A stretch of DNA of 64,000 nucleotides from the NCBI GenBank assembly GCA_021432635.1, contig MU270091.1, forward strand, positions 186,001 to 250,000, given 5' to 3'. The notes under the pieces were generated by a model. The model had not been told where the DNA came from and searched no databases. It was given only the letters and a program-made list of their open reading frames with translations. This document shows, one piece after another, positions 35,217 to 44,529 of the stretch. Position numbers and translations under genes: made by a program. Position 1 is the stretch's first letter. Each line of letters starts with the position of its first letter. This stretch comes from Thozetella sp. PMI_491. Its lineage: Eukaryota > Ascomycota > Sordariomycetes > Chaetosphaeriales > Chaetosphaeriaceae.

Positions 35217-36054
35217 TTAGAAGAGTGAAGGTCTTACCTTCTTCTCGCGCCAATAATGGGCCGGGCCGAACAGAACATCAACATGCTCATCGTCAGCCCC
35301 AACCTCACCATCTCTCTTTTCGTTAGAATCCCGGCGCCAGTAGTGGGCCGGACCGAACAAAACATCAACATGTGCGTCATCGGCTGAAACCCCACCATCC
35401 CTCTTTTCGTTAGAATCCCGACGCCAGTAGTGAGCTGGGCCGAACAGAACATCGACGTGTTCATCATCAGCCACAGTCTCGCCCTCTGCGGCCTCGGCCC
35501 TCTTTTCGTTAGAGTCCCGGCGCCAGTAATGGGCCGGGCCGAACAAAACGTCCACGTGCTCATCATCAGCTGCAGCCCCATCATCTCTCTTTTTGGAAGA
35601 GCCCCGACGCCAATAATGAGCTGGGCCGAACAGAACATCAACATGCTCGTTGTCAGCCACAACCTCACCATCCCTCTTATCCTTAGAGTTCCGGCGCCAG
35701 TAGTGGGCTGGGCCGAACAGTACATCAACATGCTCATCAGCAGTCGCAGCCTATAAATCACGCCGTTAGGGCTTCTGCAGGGCTTAATTGTGTTGACGGT
35801 TAGACAAAAGGGAACAGACGGGAGTTACATATGTAACTTGTCCTTGACGGAAGACGACCCTGCCGTTTCGCCGGTAGTAGTATGCTTTATCAACCACAGG
35901 ACCATCCGCCTTGCACCCGACAGTGTGAGGGTTGTGGGTTGGCTGTTTCGCTTAGGAACAGTACACTTACCACCGCAGAATCTACCGGTGCTGCACAGAC
36001 GATGGAACAGGCTGCCAAGCCGAGCAAAGCAATGCTACGGAGAGTTGCTCCCAT
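35217..36054 (-). CDS. Dikaritin-type RiPP precursor with six core repeats
   Basis: Two exons on minus: 35971-36054 (28 codons) and 35217-35750 (177 codons plus stop), 205 residues. The 220-nt intron has donor GTAAGT at 35970 and acceptor TAG ending at 35751 with CTAAC upstream; phase is 0. Exon 1 encodes a signal peptide (MGATLRSIALLGLAACSIVC, then AAP). Exon 2 is six tandem units of about 29-33 residues. Every unit holds the invariant HVDVLFGPAHYWR inside a variable acidic/Ala/Gly spacer. Units 1-5 end in a Lys-Arg Kex2 site (for example RRDSNEKR); unit 6 ends REKK and then six residues. This is the known layout of ustiloxin-, phomopsin- and asperipin-type precursors: secretory leader, repeated core, Kex2 sites. 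Two UstYa oxidase genes lie 1.6-4.2 kb away. The core is not one I recognise, so product and bioactivity are unknown. Confidence 0.88.
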
Positions 36055-36590
36055 GTTGACTCTACCAAACGCTCTTAATGTAGGGGTTAAGTTTCGATAT
36101 TTGGCTTAAATATTTGAGCTCAGCGATCGCTGAAAACCCAAGGGATCTCTTACTTGTGGCGAAGGGCAAGCTACCTTTATACCTGCCACACTGCCACACT
36201 GCCTAGATACATGAACCTCCTCTACTAGAATCGAAGGGAACAATAGGGAATAGCTATAGAGAGGCTCCGTGTCCCTTCCCCTTGATCCCCGTATTGCCTT
36301 CGATACAAATACTAATTAGACGCCCTGGGGCCGAGCTATAGTAGGCGCCGATTTCATTGCGTTGCAATGCATAGTACTTTGTGCATTTCGCATTAGTCAT
36401 TGAGCACATAGCTATACTGCTTTTTCAATATGTATCTTATATGTACTTTCTGTACTTTCACCCGACTCGAGCATCGACGCAAGATACTCATCGTCTCCTT
36501 CCGAGACGGGGTTAGCATTCTTTCGTCTCGGTTAAGTCTACCCGCAAGCTACGGTGTGGCACAGTGATCATAGGAACAGTAACTACGGAG

Positions 36591-36857
36591 GTCGATTTCA
36601 AAAGTTTTGCGTAACACGCTAGAACGTTTTAGGATAGACATGGTCTATATATTGACATTTTACCTCGCATCCTCCGCTTAGCGATCAAGCCACTGTATTA
36701 CAGTGAGTAAGCACTAGAACCCAGCAGGATATCTCTTGTGCTGGGGAGAAGTTAGTGATGCATATAGGCAAGGGTACTATTATGATAATAAATACTGTGA
36801 CTAACCTTTCTAGGGTATTGTTATTTATCGTCTCGACGCAAAACTTTTGAAATGGAC
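36591..36857. mobile_element. Candidate MITE, 267 bp with inverted termini
   Basis: Left end GTCGATTTCAAAAGTTTTGC and right end GACGCAAAACTTTTGAAATG(GAC) are inverted copies over about 23 bp with two mismatches. The interior is non-coding. Target-site duplication is not clear. Confidence 0.5.
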
Positions 36858-36936
36858 ATCTGTACTCATGTTATCATACTAAGATCGGTTAAGCAGCTAT
36901 GACAGTTATGGCAGGTGAAACGAAGCGATATCGTTA

Positions 36937-37083
36937 AAATCCCGCAGTAGGCACGAACAGGCCAATAGGAACAAGTCCCATTGTCGGCTTTAGGTCAAGT
37001 AAGTCTATCCCCTGTGCTATAATGTTTAAATCCCGCAGTAAACACGAACCGACCAATGGGAGCAAGTTCCATCGTCGGCTTTA
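36937..37083. repeat. 56-bp direct repeat pair
   Basis: Copies at 36937-36992 and 37028-37083, start to start 91 bp, 48 of 56 positions identical by eye. Seven of the eight differences are transitions. Both contain AAATCCCGCAGTA and end GTCGGCTTTA. Confidence 0.7.
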
Positions 37084-37667
37084 TGTAAATCGATCCCAAA
37101 CACAAGGGCTCGCTTGGGTAGGTATCTAAGAGGTATTGCAAACACGATCTTTGCATCAAACTCGCATAAGCTAGGGATTCAAAGTTCTCCCCAGCCAATT
37201 AATCTTAGACTCTTACGCGAGAACACCGGAAATACAAACTGGAAAAGGAAAGTAAAGGTACAACGGAGTCATAGCGTGATCTACTGACCCGAGGAGTCTT
37301 GATTCTTTCTTGGCCTCCGGATGTAAGTGGGCACCTGGTGCATGAGCATGAAGTATATCCTTCCTCCTGGATGCAGCTGAGGAAACGAAAGGATCGAAAC
37401 ACGCGTACACTAGCGGGATGTTCTTTGTGGGATTTCGCTAGGGAAAGCTTGTTCGTCGGTTCATCCGCTTCTGTAAGCGTACCCGTAGCCATGGTGAATG
37501 GGGCTCAGACTTGGTTTCGTCTCGGTATAATTTTTTCAGGCCGATCAACCGTAAACCGTTGCTACTCAAGGGCCATTCGGGGGCTAGACACGAATTTGTT
37601 ATTTATTTGAGGTGCTACGCCGAAAGAATAGCTCTACAGTCTGAGTACTATTTTATACATGGCATTA

Positions 37668-38702
37668 TTACGGATTGGAGGACGTGTAATGTGAAGGTAT
37701 CCAGCGGACACTGGTGTCAAACTCGTCTAAAGAGAAAAAGTGATCCCTGGCCCACTCGTTGACGCGATCAAAATTCCTGCACTTTTGCGGTGTTTCCATG
37801 TTAATCATCCAGCGAGGAATCTCCTTGCCAGTGTCCCAGGTATAAAATAGGGGGCTGATGTTGCTATGACACATGACATTTTGTCGGAGTCTATCGATGC
37901 AATGAACTATTCTCGATGAGAAGGATGCTTATAGAGCGCATTGGAGCCCAAAGGAGCAAAGCAAACTCACGATGATGTGTGGTTAGAAAATCATCCCGAA
38001 CTCCGTCCTGGAATACTGCCTTATCTGGGTATCGATCAGGCCAGAGACCCTTGCGAAGAAGGTTCTATAAAGAGTTTTATCAGCTGTTGAAGTGCTGAGG
38101 GGTGCATGAAAGGGCCTTACCAAGCAATGAAGGAGATGAAAAACTTCTAGAGTGACCATGCCTTCGCCATCAGTTCCGGGAATCACCACAGTGGCATTAG
38201 GCAACTTCTTGGCGGACTCAGAGTCGATTTTCATGCCATCTCCATCTACAGACCAATTATCAGTAAGATATAAGTCAAAGAAGAGCTGTTGGTATCATAC
38301 ATTGATATAACCTATTCCAGATCATATCTACGTCGTCGCTGGGCGGCATTTGATACGGTGAAAAATTGCGTATATTGTCGTAGAACACGACGTCCTCATA
38401 TTCAATGGCATGATTGGCAGGAGCTATCGATGGGATATTTCGTCAATATAGGGCAACGAAGGCGGCATCATAAACTCACAATATATATCCATGAAAGGAT
38501 CGCGTACAGTAGCGCGAGAGAGAGGCCCAAAAGCCGCGAGGCTCAAGGAAAAGATAATGGTATACAGGAAAACGAGATGGGCTCTCACGGCGAATGATAG
38601 TTTGTTCAAAGGCCGGTCTGCGGACTGCTGGGAGATATCAATGTCCTTCTCCTCATCTCTAAGAAGACTTTCCTGATCTTGATGTCCCATTTCTCCTTTC
38701 AT
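37668..38702 (-). CDS. UstYa-family (DUF3328) oxidase, RiPP cyclisation
   Basis: Five exons on minus, 38480-38702, 38301-38423, 38121-38245, 37971-38064 and 37668-37906, all with 55-64 nt GT-AG introns, encode 267 residues. After a polar cytosolic start there is one membrane helix (AHLVFLYTIIFSLSLAAF, residues about 42-60). The lumenal part has the family pattern SPANHAIEYEDVVFYDNIRN, then DDVDMIWNRLYQYG. Two HxxHC motifs follow, FHLLHCL and HHLHCID, each interrupted or bordered by an intron. UstYa proteins are metal-dependent oxidases that build macrocycles in ustiloxin and related RiPPs; the His/Cys motifs are thought to bind copper. It sits between the precursor gene and a second UstYa gene, with which it shares a 644-bp divergent promoter. 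Confidence 0.9.
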
Positions 38703-39346
38703 TCAGGATAATTGGGCAAGAACAACAAAGTCTTCCAGAGAATCTCTCAGGTGCGACACCGAACGCATTTCTTTGATGGGGGAAGAAGAGTAACCATGGT
38801 GGCTCCCGCTATAGGTCCCATTTTGCTAGAACCAGCGCCTCGTGGAGGTTGGCCACCATCCCCGCCCCCAGTGTGTGGTCAATGGCCTAATGACCACCTT
38901 CCTATTGCATGATAGGAAAGGGTTGTCTCCGGTTTTAAGTACATCGCTGAATCTGGTTGTCAGCCCCGCCTTGTACCGAGAAAGAAGGTAAAGCATGTCA
39001 GGTCGCGGCGAAGTCGTCGTCGCATACACAGTATTTGCGTGGCGTTGCTAGATCCACGCCTCCAATGGAACTTTTGTTTATCTTGGTTTCATCCCTAGCC
39101 TTTTACGCGAACTTTGCAGGCAGGTATTGGAAGGATAATCCACTCCTCCCCAAAATTAATTCAACGCATTACTGGAACAACAGGCTTTTTCTCGGCTTCT
39201 ATTGTTTACCTCCCGTACTCTGCTAACCGCGCACCGGCTCAACTTCTACTCCACTTGTAAATCGCAAAGGACGAGGAGAGTCCAAGATCTCCAGACCTTC
39301 GGCCATTCTGTATCCACAGCCCTCTGACCGCACAGGCTCGATAGCG
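38703..39346. promoter_or_regulatory. Bidirectional promoter of the two UstYa genes
   Basis: 644 bp between the start codons of two divergently transcribed UstYa genes. No ORF in it has family motifs. No single regulator site could be named with confidence. Shared control of both oxidases is inferred from the layout. Confidence 0.5.
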
Positions 39347-40281
39347 ATGCCTAAGCTCGATTCAGTGAAGTATGCGCCGATATCCCAAGATGAGGAAAAT
39401 AACAGTGGAACTGCATCGCACTCGGAAATAGCGACACGGCGGGCATCGTCCAGGTTGACACACGCTCTGGCAGCTCTCCTGGCCTTCTTTTTAGGAATGG
39501 TTGCACAGTACTATATTATGAAGAATTCTTTTCAGAGCCTCCCAGATTCCAGCGAGACACACGAGCTGTCCTGGCATCCGGACCTTCATCCTGATACAGA
39601 ATGGGTCAAATTCGATGGCGGCCTGTACACATCCAGTGACTATCGTGGGACGCCACAGAAGAGTATCGACGATGCATGGGCCCGATATACAAAGAATCCT
39701 TGGTTTGATGGTGGAGCTGTCATCCTTGGTGTCACTGAGGAGCACATCCGAAATTCTAGAAAGGCCGGCGAGGACGAGTGGTTCAACTCAACAGTGCGAT
39801 TAGACAAAATGAATGGTGGGAAATACATGGGAACTTTGGAAATGTTCCATCAGCTTCACTGTTTGGTATGTGCTGGCGAGCTACGGCTTATTCGTGTTAC
39901 TTTCTCACGCTTGAATCAGGATGAGATTAGGAGGTACACCTACCCGGAATACTACGAGCGTGACACGATCCACCACTTGAGAGAACATGTTGGTAAGCTC
40001 TTCTCAGGGACTTAATCAAAAGCGACACGGGACGGATGGTGCTAATTTGGGCAGATCATTGCATTGATATGATCCGACAGGTACTCATGTGTCACGCGGA
40101 TACCGGGCTCGTCACGTTCCACTGGACGGAGGAGAAGGTTGTGCCTACCCCTGACTTTAGCACCTGGCATCGGTGTAGAAAACCGGAGCAAATTTTGCAA
40201 TGGGCGCGCGATCATGAAGCCCCGGTCACGCACAGGATCCTAAAACCAAGCGGCGCAATCGCGATCCCGAATCTCAACTAG
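39347..40281 (+). CDS. Second UstYa-family (DUF3328) oxidase
   Basis: Three exons, 39347-39865, 39920-39992 and 40055-40281, encode 272 residues. A membrane helix (ALAALLAFFLGMVAQYYI) follows a 40-residue polar start. The lumenal half has SIDDAWARYTKNPWFDGGAV, then the first HxxHC in LEMFHQLHCL and the second in EHVDHCIDMIRQ, which is completed only across intron 2. The first intron is 54 nt and lacks a stop, so unspliced RNA would stay open. Sequence differs clearly from the neighbouring UstYa: it lacks the SPANHAxEYE block and has WVKFDGGLYTSSDYRGTP. Two different UstYa proteins beside one precursor suggest two ring-forming steps or a heteromer, as described for ustiloxin biosynthesis (UstYa/UstYb). 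Confidence 0.9.
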
Positions 40282-41963
40282 GTTAAATGCCCAGGTACCT
40301 TTTTACTAGCCCTTAATTACCAATCTTCAACTCGACCTGTGTCGACCAACCGACATTTCTCGTACCAGATATCGAAAGACACTGTGATCTTTGTTCAATG
40401 TGATAAATACAATTTTCGGGCTAGATTGCTCAAGAAGGTTAATTAATTACTCTCGCCTTTCGACCTCGGACAAGTCGATTTCTCCAAATTAAGGTCCTGG
40501 AACATCACCCTCGGCAACAACAACGCCCACTAGCAACTCTGCCCCGACGAGTATGCAGCTCGGTCGAAGTAAAATAATTTTGTCAACGCTAACCATCATT
40601 CTAGCCAGCAGCATTTTGTGACCGGATTTAATAGTACAAGAAGACTATCAAAACATTTAGCAGTGTCATCCGCGCTTAGTGGCGTTTATACAGTGATTGT
40701 ATGTGAGAATAGACAGTATAGAGGCACTACAGCGCCTTAGAAACACGAGCGGGCGGTGTTTCTATGATAGGCTGAGGAATGATATCATCTCAATGCTTAC
40801 CGGGGTCCTGCAGGGACAACAGTATTTAAAACGCATGCGAGCTGATTGTATCTAGGACAGACTTACCAATAGCGCCGAGCAAACAGCTCGAATCGGGATA
40901 GATTGCCGAGTACAGCTGTACTTGAGATATTACGGAGTCTAGTATTGGAAGCGAAAACCTAAGAGGTATATAGAGCGATTGTGGTGATACCAGAAGTCCG
41001 ACGGATGATGCCCTGATTATTCACTAAATATCGTCGTTTTGCATCACGGCATTACGCTACAACGAACTTGTTATAAACGACGCCCTGAAGGTCGTAACCC
41101 AAGCGGGCTCGTCTATATCCTCATGCTCGTTCGCTACCACAAGACAGCCAAGTATTGCGACGATGCGCCTCAGGAGTACCGGGACCTCCCAGCCTGCACT
41201 GGCCCCGAGGCCATGACATCGCGCTACCCCCCCGCTGTTGTTGCCACTCAGACAGCATTTGGTTTCGGCCAGACAATTATTCACTTGGGTCCAATACTTG
41301 GGACACTTTACTCGAACCCGGAGGAGCACCGGGATGACATGGCACATGGCACTTGTGTTGATGGATAAATTCCAAAATTGGGCAAACATGATTGAAAGTG
41401 ACGAGTTTAAAAACAAAGCTTGGCATCACTTTAGGGTAGCTTGTGAGGGCGCTAAGGCTTTTCTAGCTGATACATACCCCCTTGGTCCCCAATAAGGGAA
41501 CAGGGCACTGAAGTACTATTTGTGGTCGGATTCGTCTAGAGAATTGAACGTCTAAGCCCGCTCGCTACTGAGTCAAGCTGGAGACCGCATCACGCAACAT
41601 TCAGCACTACAAAATCGAGCTTTATCCTAGTTCCCAAGCTATCTTAATGATCGTCCTCAAGTACTGGGGTTGGCCTTGCGAACGTTAACCCCAACGCGGC
41701 AGCTCACATAGGCGCTTCACTTCTGCCATCAACCACTGTTATGAGCCATAAAGCACACGCTCATCCTTGACAATATCTGAGAATCCAATTCTCAGAGAGT
41801 TCTACCATCGGTGCCAATAATCTAGACACGCCGACCTCGACGCTATTGCCTCGACATATACACTAAAGATAACCTCCACAACAAACCTTCCACGCATTTC
41901 ATAGCACGTTACATCGCCAGCACCGTTGCATCAAGCGTTAGCGGCGCCTGCATGACGGCTAGA
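40282..41963. other. Intergenic region with a possible gene relic
   Basis: Mostly without features. At about 41200-41495 two + frames read protein-like text, TQTAFGFGQTIIHLGPILGT followed by SNPEEHRDD, then in another frame MALVLMDKFQNWANMIESDE and ACEGAKAFLADTYPLGPQ. They join near 41335-41350, consistent with a frameshifted relic of an unrecognised gene. Confidence 0.35.
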
Positions 41964-43829
41964 TCACCAAATCCAGGACCATTTCTTGACAGGCTCCTCC
42001 TGGCGGCTGTCCAGTGCGTGATCCGCCACTGTAACAGCCGATGTTTCAACTTCCCTTCCCAGCGCTTTGTTGCTGAAAAAGTACCATGAGCTCTGGAAGA
42101 TGACCTCAACGACAACCGCTGCAGAGAGTGCCAGGCACGCAGTGAACGCGTTGAGGTATAGAGGCGCATCCTGTGTCTGAAATACATAGCTGCCCGCTAT
42201 ACCAGCAGAGTTTGCACTCATTATCATGATGCTGTGGTTCTGTATTAGTGTGATCATCCATACAACGAGAAAGGTTATAGCAGGGCTTTGTGTTAGTATA
42301 GACGTACGCCATAGCAACGCTGCGCTCTTGAGGGCGCCGGCAATTCACAGAGATCCACCCCACGTTGAGAATGTGCGTAATTGAGTTGGTCGCCATCGAG
42401 AAGACGACGGCCGCGTAGCGACTACCGGAGCTCCAGGTGCTGCTATTCCTGAGGCATGAATACGCAATGAGACTCCAAAGGGCCTCAAGAAGGATCCACG
42501 GGCCTCGGATCTGGGTCTTGTCGCACAGAAAGCCCAGAAGGACCACGACCACAACGGCAGTGAAGGCGCCAACGCTTGCCATTGCATTAGCACGCGCCGT
42601 TTCGTAACCCAAACTCTTGATGACCTATGCAATTGGTAAAATTAGCAGCTACTCCTCTTTTGGTCTTGGCTATGGCCACCCCATATTCACATACCGACGG
42701 GCCGTAGGTGTTGATCGCATTTACAGGTATAGTCCCAGTCAGCGTGATCAGGGCGTGCACCAGTATTCTGGGGTTCGTGACTGTAGCCCACACGTCGCTG
42801 CCCGTGATTCGGAGTTGATTCGTCTTTTTCGTAGGGTCGTCGAGCAGTACGCGCCGGACGAGGACGTAGGACTCTCGCCGCGTGAAATACGACCAGCGAC
42901 CAAAGCTCACGAATGGGGAGCCATTACCAACCCGAGGAGGAAGCAAAAGGCCAAAGATGATGCCGATCCCAATTGTCATCGCTCCTTCAACTGTTATCGG
43001 AGGGGAGTGTTAGTCAATGGTCGCATCACCCCGCTATTTTCGTACTGAAGCGTGACATAAAAACGCACCTATGAACAGCCATCTCCACCCAGGAACACCA
43101 TATCGGTTCCCCATGCTCAGAATACCTGCTCCAATGAGCGAGGTCGTCGCAGAAGCGAGTAGGTTGCCAAGGAAGAATATGGAGATGCGAAGGCTTGTCT
43201 CCGACTTCTTATACCACGTCGACATAGTGTAGAGCGCCCCGGGTATGAACCCAGATTCGCACAGACCAAGGAGGATACGCGTGACTAGGAAGCCGGCGTA
43301 GTTGGTGATGAAGTTTTGAAAGGTGGCGACCAAGCCCCAGGCAATGATCTGGCAAGTGAGCCAGCGCTGAGGGCCAACGCGCTGTAGTAAGATATTGGAG
43401 GGGATCTCGAGAAGGACGATGCCAGCCGAGAGGAGACTATTGCCGATGTTGATCTGGTTTGTAATCACGCCCAAGTCCGTAGTCAGCGTGCTTGTCAGCG
43501 CATTCGCGATGTTTCCGCGGTCCATCTGTAAGGCAAAGAATGCCAGGCCGAGGATGGGCAGCAGGATAAAGTCGAGCCTGGGAAGTTAGTCAAGGCTCTC
43601 CTTTCCGTAGATGATTACTCCATGAGCTAATCACCTACTTGGTTCGAACGCGACGTTCTTCCTCTTCGGACCACTGGAGATTCTAGGTTAATGATTGCCT
43701 AATGCCGCTGAATAGCATCCCCAAGGGCCTCGGGAAACGTACGTCGGCCGTTGTGGACTCATCAATGTTGGCGGCGATGACCTCCTCATCGCCAAAGCCT
43801 TCTTTAGCATATGTCTCGGTGGCTCCCAT
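41964..43829 (-). CDS. MFS transporter, Dal5 (allantoate permease)-like
   Basis: Six exons on minus, 43743-43829, 43639-43673, 43577-43069, 42990-42695, 42624-42304 and 42239-41964, encode 507 residues; all joins keep frame. One donor (gtctat at 42303) is weak. Features are WSEEEERRVRTKLDFILLPI, then DRGNIANA after TM1, GLCESGFIPGALYTMSTWYK at TM4-5, and around twelve hydrophobic segments. This is the anion:cation symporter/Dal5 branch of the major facilitator superfamily, which moves small organic acids, vitamins or peptides-like solutes across the plasma membrane. It lies between the RiPP genes and the NRPS gene and could serve either, or neither. The substrate cannot be predicted from the sequence. 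Confidence 0.82.
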
Positions 43830-44529
43830 ATTTCAGTATTACCGGCATCTGGCGCCAGAGCATGTAATGAAGGGGAAGATTGAGTCGGAGCTGGTCGCCA
43901 ATATATACGTGCTGGCGTGGCCTGTCCCTTATTGACCGCCTCGGATACCGGTGAATGTGCTAAAAACGGCGAAGTGCTATACTATACTGAGTTTAAATAC
44001 ATGACCGACAGCCGGCGTCTCGGGAGGGCGGACGAAAATGCTGTCACTGACGTGCTTTTGCTCAGTTATTTCGTGACAGGCGATAAAGCCCCACTACTGG
44101 ATCCCCTGCTTTAAATGGTCAGTCGACTGCGGGCTCCCCAACAGCGATTTGCTTTACCATAGTAGGATATACAACCCAGTGCGAGGATCGTGAGTGCCTT
44201 GAACAGGTAGTTTCCATGGCACTCCCTGCTTATTGTTAACGTAGGTAGCGATAGGCTGTTCGCCGAGGCTCTGTTCTATTACACTAGAAACTTTCGACTA
44301 GGTCGGCCGAAGCGAATGCAAGTAGCAGGATCCGATACGCGCTAGTCCGATTTGGACAGAGCACCCGTATATCACTAGGGAAGAGGGCGGTCGCAAGAAA
44401 GTGAGATTCAAAGGACTGGATTAGGACAAATGGAATTTCTAGCTAGCTCGAGGACTTGGAAGTCTATCGAGCGAACGAGCGACTAGACAGACAAAAGGCA
44501 AGATGAAATACAAGACAGTAAGTATATCC
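43830..44529. other. Intergenic, transporter promoter and NRPS 3' flank
   Basis: About 700 bp upstream of the MFS start and downstream of the NRPS stop. ORFs present are composition artefacts. Confidence 0.4.

Larger units (their letters stand above)
36055..37667. other. Intergenic region with small repeats
   Basis: Promoter of the precursor gene on the left and 3' flank of the first UstYa gene on the right. Contains a 267-bp element with inverted ends and a pair of 56-bp direct repeats (separate entries). ORFs near 37.0-37.5 kb lack convincing motifs. Confidence 0.5.

Noticed and set aside
35234-35761. Long alternative frames across the RiPP repeats on both strands (175 aa minus, 108 aa plus)
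   Set aside because: They arise because the unit lengths are multiples of three, so any frame open in one copy is open in all. Only the frame with signal peptide, Kex2 sites and an invariant core makes sense.
37205-37492. Minus-strand ORFs (95 and 65 aa) as a possible extra tailoring enzyme
   Set aside because: A stretch (VYACFDPFVSS) vaguely recalled dioxygenase-like proteins, but frames are interrupted and no metal-binding motif is visible.
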